Positions 38,220-49,514 are shown, counted from the first letter of the stretch. The stretch is DNA of 64,000 nucleotides from Epiperipatus broadwayi (GCA_028023455.1 JAQFVV010006354.1:374001-438000); one strand, 5' to 3'. Numbers and translations are program-made. The notes: generated by a model not told the origin, from the sequence alone.

Positions 38220-40110
38220 ATAGCTCTTTTTATCACGATAAACATAAACACTTTTTTAATTTCCTCTTGCAATTTGTAAATAAATATTTTAATGACTTTA
38301 GAAACACATTACAATGTTATTTCTTGAATTCAGCCTTACTATAGAATTATAGTTATTACCCATGATGGATATTTAAATATTAGAAATTTGTGAATATATC
38401 GAACTGTCAAAGTAATTTTTTGTTTTATTTATATATTTTTAAAAGAATTTTTCTTTTTGTTTGGATGTATGCAGGTTTTGTTATGGTTTTTTTTTACTAA
38501 AATAAATGTTCAAATATATCCACAATCATTCAGAAATTTATATTTTTTATGAACGTATTTCTCATTTCTTTCTTTGCAGCTCTTTAATTGGGTGTGGGGG
38601 GATGGAGAGGTTTATCTCTTTTGTTATGGTTTTTTAATGGGGTGGAGGGAGGAAGATTTAAACAAAATGGCTTTTCATGTTACTTATTATAAGCAGAATT
38701 ATATTTGCAATGTATACATATATATCATGATCATTATATTGAATAAATATTTTTTGTTAAGTATTGTTAAAAACAATGGCATGTTATCATTACGATTGTT
38801 TGTTTTTGTATGCTTCGTTTTTTTATTGTTGTTGTCAATGAATTTTTGGAGACTATAAACCTACATGCACATATTGTGTATACATATTTAATAATAAAAT
38901 ACAGTCCTTTTTATTTAATTCCAGTATTTACTTTGAAAGTTGTATTATCTATGCAGATTCCATTCTTAGCTTTTTTTATTTAGTCTAATCTTTAGTTATT
39001 TACTTTCCAAGTGCAATTTGATTAACTGCTGATTGGATTTGTGTACTTTTTCAAGCAGTGTCTAATTGTAGTAATTAAAGCATTTTGTGAAACTGTTGGA
39101 AAGAATTTATGATAGTTTTACTAATAGCAACATTTATTTTGTTTTTAAAAAGTAAACACATTTGGTAGCAATACTTACTGATTTGCCAGCATGATATATA
39201 TTTTGAGCTTAGATGATTTCTTTATTATTGTTGTTAAATTTTCATTCATATAAAACTGAGTATATACATTTATGATTATTTTAAATATGAAATAGTTAAA
39301 ATATTCAAGATAATTAGGTAATGTCTATATCTATTTTATTCTGGAAGTCAAATAATTTCAGTAATTTTTTTTTTTTTGTCTTTAATATATTTGACTCCAG
39401 AAACTATGTTTTTACTTAATGAAAGAAGACATTAATTTTTCATTTAGATTTTAAATAATCTAAGTAGGACAAATCCCTAATGTTTTCTATATTTGCTGAT
39501 TGCAGCTACTTCTGCACTGTAATGTTCATATTATAAATGATTCTTAATTACTGTGATTGCTGATCATGTGTGATTTTATTTGGTATTGTTTCGTGAAGTG
39601 CTTGTTTATCTAAATAATCTACAAATTTTTATGATAAATTATTAAAATTATGACCTTTTTTGCAATCTTTAAAGACATCAGCAAAATAATAATTAAGTGA
39701 TTGATGGCCAAAAATATTAAGGGTTTTTAAGTTTTGCACTTAAACTCCAATCAGTATTAACTTTATATTTCATCATCTATAATGGTATGAGCATTTTCAA
39801 GTAAATAAAAATGCAGGAATCAGATAAAAAATTCATATTTAATAGGATATAAATAAAGGTTGTGAAGTTAAACATAAAGAAGGAGCTAGTCTGGGGTGTT
39901 TTGTTGTTTTTAATGTCTGAAATAAAATCCAATAAATTAAGCATGCTGACAAAAGAGAAATCTTCTTGAATGGTTATTACCTTCATAATGTAAGCCAATT
40001 TAAATATTTTCATAGATTTTTGATTAAAACAATTGGTTTAGATGTTAATGTGTAGCACAGAGTCCAATGTACTGCTACTTTTAATATGTTAAATATAGAG
40101 TATTCCATCA
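38220..40110. other. A+T-rich stretch without a supported gene
   Basis: A good acceptor-like TTTCTTTCTTTGCAG occurs at 38565-38579 in front of an open frame rich in W, Y and I with no convincing donor. Not called. The rest is simple A+T-rich sequence. Confidence 0.4.
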
Positions 40111-40133
40111 TAGGGAAATAACGGTACTTGTGT

Positions 40134-40327
40134 ATAATTCAACCGATGATGTATTACCCTGAAGGCATATCACTCTAATCTTGTGATTTTTAAGATAACG
40201 TCTCCAAGTGATCTGCGGACACATGTAATCGCTAAAATGTGTCCGCAGATCACGTGAACACGGTACGTTAAAAATCACAAGATTAGAGTGATATGCCTTC
40301 AGGGTAATACGTCATCGGTTGAATTAT
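40134..40327. repeat. long hairpin inside the left end of the element
   Basis: The arms are about 90 bp each and nearly exact complements (TATAATTCAACCGATGA..ATGTGTCCGCAGATCAC..TCATCGGTTGAATTAT) around a ~14-nt loop (GTAATCGCTAAAAT region). The right arm lacks the outermost ~11 bp of the terminus. Such a structure can arise when a short palindromic MITE of the same family is captured or when one end is duplicated inversely. Confidence 0.85.
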
Positions 40328-40587
40328 CCAGGTCACATGCTAAAAAATATTCAAAAATGAAAAATATCTGACGCAGGTCTGGCAAATACTAAAAAAAAAA
40401 AAAATGTACATGCATGCGGCAAAATATTCTCAATTTTAAAATACAGCAGCGCGTAGCGCTGGAATTGGCGGGGGGCCTCCAGTTGTTTTTGTCGGGCCGC
40501 AGGCCTGGCATACACGTATATCAGACATTGTATTACTCTCATAGCTGTATGATATAATTCAGAAATTAAAAATAAAATTAAAACGTA

Positions 40588-41640
40588 ATTCAATGTAAGT
40601 TTGAGAATTGTAGAAATATTAACAAATATTTTTGGTAAATAAGTTTGAGAATTGTAGAAATATTAACAAAAACTTATTGTAAATTTTAAATAAACACCTA
40701 AATAAAAAAGACGAGATCTAATGCAAATCTGGTATTAATGGCGCCGCACTTTTACATGCATTTGGTAATTTTAAAAACGTACTGCATATTGCAAAATTGA
40801 TTTAAAAAATTATTTCAAATTATTTACACATTAAAAACGTAATGTAGAAATATTAACAAAAAGTTTTTGTAAATTTAAAATTAACAAATAAAACACTTTA
40901 CCTGAATTAATGCGAATTTGGCATTAATGGCATCCATGTTATCACATATGCATTTGGTAATGTATATTCCCAAATTTGTTTTAAAAAATTATTGAAAATT
41001 ATTTACACATTAAACGTAATTCAATGTAAGTTTGAGAATTGTAGAAATATTAACAAATATTTTTTGTAAATAAGTTTGAGAATTGTAGAAATATTAACAA
41101 AAACTTTTTGTAAATTTTAAATAAACACCTAAATAAAAAGACGCGATCTAATGCAAATCTGGTATTAATGGCGTCCAGAAAACGCCGCACTTTTATATGC
41201 ATTTGGTAATTTTTAAAACGTACTGCATATTGCACAAAATTGATTTAAAAAATTATTTCAAATTATTTACACATTAAAAACGTAATGTAGAAATATTAAC
41301 AAAAAGTTTTTGTAAATTTAAAATAAATAAAACACTTTACCCGAATTAATGCGAATCTGGCATTAATGGCGTCCTTGTTATCACATTTGGTAATGTATAT
41401 TCCAAATTTGTTTTAAAAAATTATTGAAAATTATTTACACATTAAACGTAAGTTTCAGAATTGTAGAAATATTAACTAAAAATTTTTGTAAATTTAAAAA
41501 TAAACAGATAAATAAAAAACACTTTACCGGAGAATAATTCAATGTAAGTTTGATAATTGTAGAAATATTAACAAAAAATTTTTGTAAATTTAAACTAAAC
41601 AGATAAATAAAACACTTTACCCGAATTAACAGCTCAAAAA
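40588..41640. repeat. tandem array, ~430-bp unit made of two related halves
   Basis: TTCAATGTAAGTTTGAGAATTGTAG recurs (in shortened form) at about 40590, 41021, 41447 and 41539. AATGCAAATCTGG/AATGCGAATCTGG with TATTAATGG/CATTAATGG recurs at about 40720, 40910, 41150 and 41350. Each ~430-bp unit therefore has two diverged half-units of about 200 bp. Both halves share GAAATATTAACAAAAA and TTTGTAAATTT. The minus frames in this region are chance. Confidence 0.8.
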
Positions 41641-41912
41641 AGTAACTGTGATGCCGTGGATAGCAAAATCGCAATAGACAGAAAAAAATCAAAAAATTTC
41701 CCAAACCTCTCTACGAATTTTAAATCTCGCGGGTGAAAAAAAAAAAAATTGACTCTCTGATGGATTAATCACGCCAGTCACTTGGTTACCATGACAATGT
41801 TGTCATGCAACAAACGTCGATGTCTACCGGAAGGGAATTTGGTAAGTCAAAAACGCTCATCGGTTGAATTATACACAAGTACTCGAAATAACTATTATAA
41901 CATATATATATA

Positions 41913-42412
41913 NNNNNNNNNNNNNNNNNNNNNNNNNNNNNNNNNNNNNNNNNNNNNNNNNNNNNNNNNNNNNNNNNNNNNNNNNNNNNNNNNNNNNNNN
42001 NNNNNNNNNNNNNNNNNNNNNNNNNNNNNNNNNNNNNNNNNNNNNNNNNNNNNNNNNNNNNNNNNNNNNNNNNNNNNNNNNNNNNNNNNNNNNNNNNNNN
42101 NNNNNNNNNNNNNNNNNNNNNNNNNNNNNNNNNNNNNNNNNNNNNNNNNNNNNNNNNNNNNNNNNNNNNNNNNNNNNNNNNNNNNNNNNNNNNNNNNNNN
42201 NNNNNNNNNNNNNNNNNNNNNNNNNNNNNNNNNNNNNNNNNNNNNNNNNNNNNNNNNNNNNNNNNNNNNNNNNNNNNNNNNNNNNNNNNNNNNNNNNNNN
42301 NNNNNNNNNNNNNNNNNNNNNNNNNNNNNNNNNNNNNNNNNNNNNNNNNNNNNNNNNNNNNNNNNNNNNNNNNNNNNNNNNNNNNNNNNNNNNNNNNNNN
42401 NNNNNNNNNNNN
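41913..42412. other. assembly gap, exactly 500 N
   Basis: A run of 500 undetermined bases of a fixed size. TATTATAACATATATATA ends the left contig and starts the right one, so the contigs may overlap and the gap may be spurious or hold only microsatellite. Frames reported across it are meaningless. Confidence 0.98.
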
Positions 42413-42449
42413 TATTATAACATATATATAGAGAGAGAGAGCTATATCT

Positions 42450-43040
42450 AATTATTTTGTATAGAAGTGAAACTTTGACATTAATGAAAAATGTAAAGGC
42501 ATTAGAAAAATGTCATTTAACAATGTTCTGTAATATTTTAAAATACAATAACAAGGTCATGAACTTATTGAAAGTTGAATCCACTATTCGAAAATAACAT
42601 TTTCTTTGATTGGACTCATGAAATGAATGAACAATACAAGATCTCAATTTGCATAAGAGTCAGTTAGTGAAAATTACATTACAGAAATGTTATTCATTGT
42701 TGGATAATCTCTAGTCTATTGAATGACTAATAAAAAATATTTATAAAAGGGTGTTTTGTGATGAACTTGAGCATGGTTTTATAGGAGATGTAGATTTCTT
42801 TTACATTGTATGAGTTATCTCAAGGAACATTCTAAAGATTGAGAAATGTTGATTGTTTTTATTGGGAAGATATAGCAGAGAATAGAATATATTGGAAAGC
42901 TATAATTAGACATGGTGTTGAAATATTTCACTAAGAAAAGTTTTATGTAGAAAAAAAGGCAGTTTAAAATAGAAAAATGAATCAGTATGTTCTATATGTG
43001 GTCATATTTGTGTTCACAAAATAGTTTATATAAAGTACGA
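42450..43040. other. A+T-rich stretch, nothing recognised
   Basis: Begins with a short GA tract at 42431-42440. No gene or repeat boundary seen. Confidence 0.5.
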
Positions 43041-43045
43041 ATTCA

Positions 43046-43640
43046 CATTACTAAGATAATTTTACTAGCAAGATTTCTAGAGAATCGTTTAAATAAAACC
43101 TATAAATAATACCCAGTTTTTGTTATATCAATGCCAATCTCTTTTGTCAATAAAAGATTGTCGCTTTCATCTAATCTTCAGGTTTATATTGTAAATAAAT
43201 CAAGTACTGTTATTCAAATAGGTTGAAACTGTTAATCAGCAATGATCTTTCTTTTTACATTAATCCATCCAGTTTCCAATTTCAAATATTAATTTAGATA
43301 AAATACTAATAATTTTAATTGCACATACATAATTTTAACACTAAGAATAATTCAATTCCCAGAACATACAAGTCGGAATGCATTCCAAAGATAATTTTGC
43401 AAGGAATATTTTTAAAGAACGATATTTTGTTATACCAATCTATTTTGTCAAATAAAAGATTATCACTTTTATCTGATCTATTTACAATATAACAAACCGA
43501 AGGTCAGATAAAAATGATCAACTTTTATTTGATAAAATAGATTGACATTGATATAAGTAAATGCGTGTATTATTTACAGGTTTTATTTAAATAATTCTTT
43601 AGAAATCTTGCTTATAAAATTATCTTAATAGTGCAGTTGA
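43046..43640. repeat. fold-back element with nested palindromes
   Basis: The left arm (about 43046-43195: AAGATAATTTTACTAGCAAG, TTTAAATAAAACCTATAAAT, CAATCTCTTTTGTCAATAAA) is complemented by the right arm (about 43485-43640), with moderate divergence. Within, CAATCTATTTTGTCAAATAA..ATCTGA (43436-43476) pairs with TCAGAT..TTGATAAAATAGATTG (43504-43545). The third, same-sense partial copy suggests duplication of one arm. No coding capacity. Confidence 0.7.
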
Positions 43641-44161
43641 GCTCTGTATTCTATAAATTGAATTATATGCTCTACATATTTGATAGTTGTAAAATTATTT
43701 GTGTGCAATTAAAATTTTTAGTATTCTATTTAAGAAAGTAGAGATATATAATAATGTAAAATGTCCATTTAAAAATTCTGAATATAAGAAATTCTACAAA
43801 ATATTGTGGAATATAGTTAATATCAAAAGAAAAACTAACTGCAAAATGGGAAAGAAATTACAGAAGAAAACAGAAATCTGCAAGATATAGGATATCCTGA
43901 TTCAGGAGGAAAATTAATCCAGAAATAAGAAGAAAATATGGCATTATTATGAAAAAGAGGTATGGTATTTTTGAAGATTGGTGAATAATTTATGAAAGAA
44001 TTATGTATTTGTAAAGTAAAAAATATATGTGAAAACAAAGCTCATGTAATAATAGCATTAATTGAAACACCATATATTCTAAATAACAGGATGAAGACAT
44101 GATGTAAAGTAATGGAATCATGTAGACATTATAAAAGAAACAAGTAACAAATAGAACAATT

Positions 44162-45029
44162 AACATCACATGACCACCATCTCTTATGCTTGTGTATAAC
44201 TGTTGTTAAAACAGGCAAAACTCACTATACATATGCCACACACAGCAAGCTAGAGTAATCAATGGATGCCAGAAGGCTTGTGCATAAAATCCCCATCTAG
44301 TGCCTACTCATCCAATATCCCCAGACTAGTTTCTGGCTTGTGGCCTTCGTCAGTGAGGAGCCTTGGATCTGAGAGTACTGCATCTAGATCTTAGGATCTA
44401 ATGCAACCCTCCAGCAACCACCTTTTATCTCCATTTAACTATAAAATTATGAGTCTTAAACTGAAAACACTTTAATGTTTCCAATTCAAGCCCATCAGCT
44501 TATATAGTTATATGGGTCTGAACCCAGTTCAGTTCCCATACATTTTGGTGTCTTTGGTTCTTTAATAACCACAGCCACCAATATCCTATTAGGCAGGATT
44601 GGTTTTAAGCCAATAAACATCACATGACCACCATATATTATGCTTGTGTATAACTGTTGTTAAAACAGGCAAAACTCACTGTGCCACACACAGCCAGCTA
44701 GAGTAATCAATAGATGCCAGAAGGCTTGTGCATAAAATCCTCATCTAGTGCCTGCTCATCCAATATCCCCAGACTAGTTTCTGGCTTGTGGCCTTCATCA
44801 GAAGGCTTGTGCATAAAATCCCCATCTAGTGCCTACTCATCCAATATCCCCAGACTAGTTTCTGGCTTGCGGCCTTCATCAGTAACAAAGGCCACAAGCC
44901 AGAAACTTTCATCTGGGGATATTGGATGAGTAGGTACTAGATGGGGATTTTATGCACAAGCCTTCTGGCATCCATTGATTACTCTAGCTTGCTGAGTGTG
45001 GCATACTTATAGTGAGTTTTGCCTGTTTT
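44162..45029. repeat. composite SINE-like cluster with 13-bp target duplication
   Basis: Copy 1 runs 44162-44620 and copy 2 starts at 44621 with the same AACATCACATGACCACCAT. A ~77-bp segment of copy 2 is duplicated in tandem (about 44803-44880). An inverted partial copy fills 44886-45029 and ends in TATAGTGAGTTTTGCCTGTT. The cluster is flanked by the perfect direct repeat AAATAGAACAATT (44149-44161, 45030-45042). Shared body motifs: AGAGTAATCAATGGATGCCA, GGCTTGTGCATAAAATCCCC, CTAGTGCCTACTCATCC. The 71-codon frame at 44714 only reflects the duplication. A 13-bp duplication fits LINE-type integration. Confidence 0.7.
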
Positions 45030-45319
45030 AAATAGAACAATTGGTGGCAAAGTTATATATACACACCTGGGTCTCGTTTTATGTGGATTATTTTATTGCA
45101 ATTTTGAAGTTATATGATTCATATTTCTTCTTAATATCTTTCATATTTCACTATATTTATTAGATATCAAGAAATTTAAATTATTAATAACTTATTTTCA
45201 CTTGAAGTGCTTTTTTTTTCAAAAAATATAACGTAATATTAGCAGCTAACATGAATATGATCTGAAGCTGTATTTAGAATTTTAGCTTCTATGTAAATAA
45301 CCTATTTATACTAATGAGT

Positions 45320-45320
45320 A

Positions 45321-45351
<31 letters not shown>
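45320..45351. repeat. (AAT)n microsatellite
   Basis: About ten units; absent from the matching position of copy A1, so it expanded after A2 inserted. Confidence 0.85.
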
Positions 45352-46224
45352 GATTTATACTTACATATAAAAATATCGCAATAAATATTCAAAAAAATTA
45401 AACTTTTAAAACGTATATTTTGTTATATACACCTGTCTCATTTTATGCCGTAGATAGGTTCCTCAGAAAATGCACACAAAAAAAATCGCACAAAAATATA
45501 CTTAACTTACCTTGCAAAATGGGGATAGGGGTTGTAATTTTCAGAAATTGCATAAAAGCCAAGCAAGAAGGAAAAATTACTTTAAAATTCGCATTAAAAA
45601 AAATAAGGAAATAAAGTATGACTAATAAAAAATTTCAAATATTTGAAAAAAAATAATACAAGACAAACTTTTTTTACTCTTTTTATTAACTACAGTATTT
45701 AATTTTACATTTTTTCATACATATTTCAATCATTAGCGGTTATCTGGCTATTTGACAATATGCGTTCGTTTGTGAAATGTTAAGAAATCAGATTCGTCAT
45801 GTGATATACAACTAGCACCACTTTCAGTCTTGAGCTGTGTTAATAGTTTTTTGTTTCTATATTTGAAAAATGAGATCATAATCAAAACAAAAACATTATA
45901 GATTATCATTAGAAAAATTATTTTCAGTTTATAAAATAAATAAAATCTTTCTTATTATTTATTTTAAAAATGTAAAAAATTATTTATTTCTGTTATAATT
46001 AACAAAATACATTTTAAAAGTTTAAAATTTTTGAATATTTACTGTGTGATATTTTTATATGTAAATATTAGTATAAGTAGATTATTTACATAGAAGCTAA
46101 TATTTTAAATACAGCTTCAGGCCATTAGCTGCTAATATAACATTATATTTTTGAAAGAAAAAAAGTATTTCAAGTCAAAATAAGTTATTGATAATTTAAA
46201 TTTCTTGATATCTAATAAATATAG

Positions 46225-46378
46225 TGTGACAGTCAGTCTTAAATGACAGCCACAAAGATGGCTGCAAGCTTAGTTGCAGCCCAAACAAATGTACATATTA
46301 TAATAAAAGAAGTGGTCTGTGTAGGTATATTTTCTCTGTTGCTTACACACACAATATATTGTAAATAAATAGGATGGA
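46225..46378 (+). repeat. 5' LTR remnant
   Basis: The first ~155 bp of the LTR. It includes AAAGATGGCTGC (46254-46265, YY1-like), ACACACACAATATATTGTAA and AATAAATAGG. Similarity to 50268-50422 ends at about ATGGATG, where gag coding starts. No primer-binding site follows. Confidence 0.85.
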
Positions 46379-46790
46379 TGATACTAGTCAGTTAATCATA
46401 GCATACAGCCATCTCCAAGGGGATGCTCGTGCATTGGTGGGAGTCACTGTTTCACCACCCAAGCACGTATGAAGAATATAAAAAGGCTTTGCTGCAAACT
46501 TCTGGAGTGACGAAAGACAAGAGATGCTATTTTTCCAAATAATGCAAGAAAAATATAAAATGGATGGAGGTGAGAGTTACACCAAGTTTTTCAGAAGACA
46601 AGTGGCCAAGCTCCGGTCTTTAGAAGCCTGTCACATGTCGGAGGGCTAGATCATCAGAATAATCTGATACAATTTACTGTTCCATATGGAACAAATGCTT
46701 CAAGTGGCAAATATGATCTCAATGGAACAACTAGCGGAATTAGTAAATAGTATCACATCAACCAGCAAGGCAGACCAGTAGATAAAATAG
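46374..46790 (+). pseudogene. gag remnant
   Basis: An open piece from 46374 gives SHLQGDARAL, then a stop near 46470. A shifted frame gives NFWSDERQEMLFFQIMQEKY, GESYTKFF and VAKLRSLEACHMSEG before a TAG near 46650. The order and motifs equal those of the Gag relic at 15.9-16.2 kb, so this is the capsid-like middle of Gag. The N-terminus is deleted and the nucleocapsid part is unrecognisable. Confidence 0.7.
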
Positions 46791-46852
46791 ATACGACCGA
46801 TAATGGTAGGGTCATACAGGAAAAAAAAGATACAGATTCATATAAGGAAATA

Positions 46853-47077
46853 TTGAATCTAGTTTGTTCATGGGAGGATAGAGTGCCAGAATACATACCG
46901 CAGAAGTGGCCCACAATAACAATAACATTAGAATGGGTAGAAGCATTAGCATTAGTGTACTCAGGTAGTCAAATTTCAATAATCTCAGAAAATCTGTATA
47001 AGAAAATAGTTGTTAGTAACCCTAGAGTAGAAACGCTTCCATTACAGGCTGCCCAGGTAACACTAGCAAACAACTGA
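46853..47077 (+). pseudogene. retropepsin (protease) remnant
   Basis: The frame holds ALALVYSGSQISIISENLYK, the expected retropepsin active-site region. The family motif is D-S/T-G; here the catalytic Asp codon reads TAC (Tyr), giving YSG, so catalysis would be lost even without the stop. The frame ends in TGA at 47075-47077 and continues in the same phase into the next piece. Confidence 0.7.
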
Positions 47078-47128
47078 AAGGCCAAGCTCGAACATCATCA
47101 GATATGGATACAAATAGAATCCCAGGGA

Positions 47129-47671
47129 GTGATGACATGCCATGTATTTCTGATTATGAGCAACTTGATTCATGAGGCAGTATTGGGCTCAGACTTCTTG
47201 CACATGAACAAATGTAATATAAATTATGAAAAGGAATGGTTGATATGCAATGGTCACCAAATACCATTCTCACAGTCATCAATGTCTGGTACGACAGAAC
47301 TGTGTTGCATGAACCAGTCTACCATAGAGATTCTGGAAGAAAAGGTCAGTATGGCTGGAATAGCTTCATCAAATGAGAAGAAAAAACTCAAATCTCTACT
47401 GCAAGATTATGACACGATATTCTCTGATACCCTAGGGATAATGCAAGATTATGACACGATATTCTCTGATACCCTAGGGATAATTAAGGGGTATACGCAA
47501 AGGATAAGTCTAAAGCCGGGAGAACCATTCCAGGCTTGTTCATACCCCATACCTCACAAATTCAAGGAAGAGGTCGAGTGTCAATTGGAGCAGATGATGG
47601 AATGGGGTGTGATTGATAAATGCTCCTCACCATACTGCGACCCAAAACGGATCCATCAGAGTATGTCTTGA
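47129..47671 (+). pseudogene. protease C-terminus and RT N-terminus
   Basis: Same frame as the protease piece. VLGSDFLHMNKCNINYEK is the retropepsin C-terminal LG.DFL motif; the N-terminal RT segment follows (QLEQMMEWGVIDKCSSPY). An exact 42-bp tandem duplication (47401-47484) repeats the 14-residue segment QDYDTIFSDTLGIM. A frameshift near 47640 moves the RT core into another frame. Confidence 0.8.
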
Positions 47672-48887
47672 TGCTCACCAGTTAAACCGTGCAACAATAC
47701 CTGACTGCACCATTCTGCCACCTATACAAGAACTGCTAATGAAGTTTAAAAGAAAAAGAATCTTTTCAACGTTCGATCTTACTGCCAGCTATTGGCAGAT
47801 CAAGTTACATCTGGCAGTCCATCAATACACTGCATTCAGATATGGGGGATACTCATACCAATTTAACTGAATGCCTTTTGGGTTAATTAACAGCGGAGCA
47901 GGACTGCTACGGTGTTTAGATCAAGTGCTAAGATCTGAAGTCAAGAAAAGTATAATTACTTATGTTGACGATGTTGTGGGCATCATCATCTATGAACATT
48001 TTCAAGAACTGTAGACATTTTTCAAAGAATGCCAAGATAAGGGCATAAAGATAAACTTAAAAAAAAGCACACTGGTATCCAATGAAATCAAATTCCTTGG
48101 ATATTTGGTGGGAGAATCTGGAATCAAACCACATCCAGACAAAATCAAGGCCATCATTGAGTTTCCTAGACCCCGAACAAAGAAAAATCTATGTTCTTTT
48201 TTGGGTCTATGCAATTTCTACAATAGATTCTGTGAGAAATTTGCAGATCAAATGGAGCCATTGCTGCAACTCATTAGGAAAGATGTACGTTGGAGTTGGA
48301 CGCAAGAACAAGAGGAAGCATTTGAAAGAGTAAAAAGAAACTTTGTGAAACAAGTTGTGTTGGCATATCTGGACTTTAATAGACCATTTTTACTCCAAAC
48401 TGATAGTGGATATGGATTGGGGGTCACTCTTTCTCAGATCCAGCATGATGGACAAGTTGGAGTACTGTATTTCATAAGCCGGCTGCTGAAAGGACTGGAG
48501 ATAAACTACACTGTTACAGAAAAAGAAGCTCTGGCCATTGTATGGGCATTTCAGAAGTTTCACCCCATCCTGATGGGTTCTGAGGTAGTGGTGATTACAG
48601 ACCACAAAAGTTTGGAATTCCTCAACCACAGCTATCTGAATAATAGCTGTTTGGTATGTTGGAGTTTGTTCCTCCAAGAATTTAACTACTCAGTTAGGTA
48701 CTGTAAGGGAGCTGAGAATATAGTAGCTGACGTACTCGGCCGTCATCTAGTCCCAATCCAACAGCTACATGGAAATCTAGACAACATATATATAGCTAAT
48801 ATTGTGCCCTGCATTGGCGAAAGCATCGAGAAACGTCTATCTCAACTTACTGAAAAACATGAAGACAAAAGCTATGTCATATTATGA
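47613..48887 (+). pseudogene. reverse transcriptase and RNase H
   Basis: One frame broken by stops at about 47868 and 48012. RT shows GSIRVCLDAHQLN, FDLTASYWQI, MPFGLINSGA, CLDQVL and the active site YVDD (47961-47972). The thumb/connection follows (KFLGYLVGESGIKPHPDKI, LCNFYNRF). RNase H has its three acidic positions in order: LQTDSGYGLG, TEKEALAIVWAF and ITDHKSLEFLN, then VRYCKGAENIVADVLGRH. It ends at TGA 48885-48887. The inverted relic at 17.5-18.5 kb is a diverged relative. Confidence 0.9.
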
Positions 48888-48935
48888 CACAATGTCAGAA
48901 GTCACCAGGAAAAACAAATACACAGTGATATAAAA

Positions 48936-49440
48936 TTGACAAAGGCACATTATCGAATTCAAGAAGAGAGTGATGATTGGAGAGTGATGGTACCACCCCA
49001 AATGAGGAACTCTCATCACGGATATCCACAAACTGTATGGACATTACAGTATTCACAAAACAAAATACTGCCTTCAATGGTGCTTTTATTGGCCAGGGAT
49101 GCACAGAGACATAATTGCCACATTAAACAAATGTGAAGTATGTCAATGGGCAAAGCCACAGAATAAATCATATACTAGTCACATGAAATCAATCATCCCA
49201 CACAATCCTAACAAAATCATGGCCATTGACTTTTATGGTCCTCTGCCACCTTTTAATAGACAGAAATACTTATTGGTGGTATACGACTTATTTTTGAAGT
49301 GGGTTGCAGCATATCCTTTGTCCAGGACCATGACAAAAGAAACTATTAGGGTATTAGATTCTCTGCATTTCCCGCAGGTCGGAAAGCTAAAATCAGTTTT
49401 ATCTGATTATGGAACCCCATTTGTATCAGGAATGGAATAA
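48936..49440 (+). pseudogene. integrase N-terminus and first catalytic part
   Basis: The piece 48936-49136 continues the RT/RH frame. A frameshift near 49050-49120 leads to 49099-49440. The zinc-binding region is recognisable (WPGMHRD, LNKCEVCQWAKPQ). The core has the first catalytic Asp in MAIDFYGPLP and the second in VLSDYGTPFV. A TAA at 49438-49440 closes the frame. Confidence 0.85.
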
Positions 49441-49514
49441 ATGGACCGCAAGGCGAGAAATTAAACACTCTTACATCCATCAGGAAACTCCAAAGCAATC
49501 CATGCGAACACATT

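Larger units (their letters stand above)
40123..41884. mobile_element. 1.76-kb non-autonomous inverted-repeat element
   Basis: The left terminus GGTACTTGTGTATAATTCAA (then CCGATGA) is matched by its complement at 41857-41884, differing by one base at the tip. Outside both ends lies the perfect 8-bp direct repeat GAAATAAC (40115-40122, 41885-41892), a likely target duplication. Inside, from left: a 194-bp hairpin made of the terminus folded on a truncated inverse copy of itself; a short GC-rich stretch (40440-40510); then a tandem array of ~430-bp units. No transposase. An 8-bp duplication occurs with hAT, P, Merlin and related superfamilies, but the termini do not identify one. Confidence 0.75.

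Noticed and set aside
38574-38858. Exon-like frame after a good polypyrimidine-AG
   Set aside because: No usable donor and an unnatural W/Y/I-rich composition.
40101-40130. Resemblance of CATCATAGGGAAATAAC to P-element ends
   Set aside because: GAAATAAC occurs in the same orientation at the other end, so it is a flanking direct repeat and not part of an inverted terminus.
41782-42451. Open frames of about 200 codons
   Set aside because: They run through the N gap and contain almost no real sequence.
44714-44929. 71-codon frame with internal repeat
   Set aside because: Its repeated peptide only reflects the tandem duplication in the SINE-like cluster.
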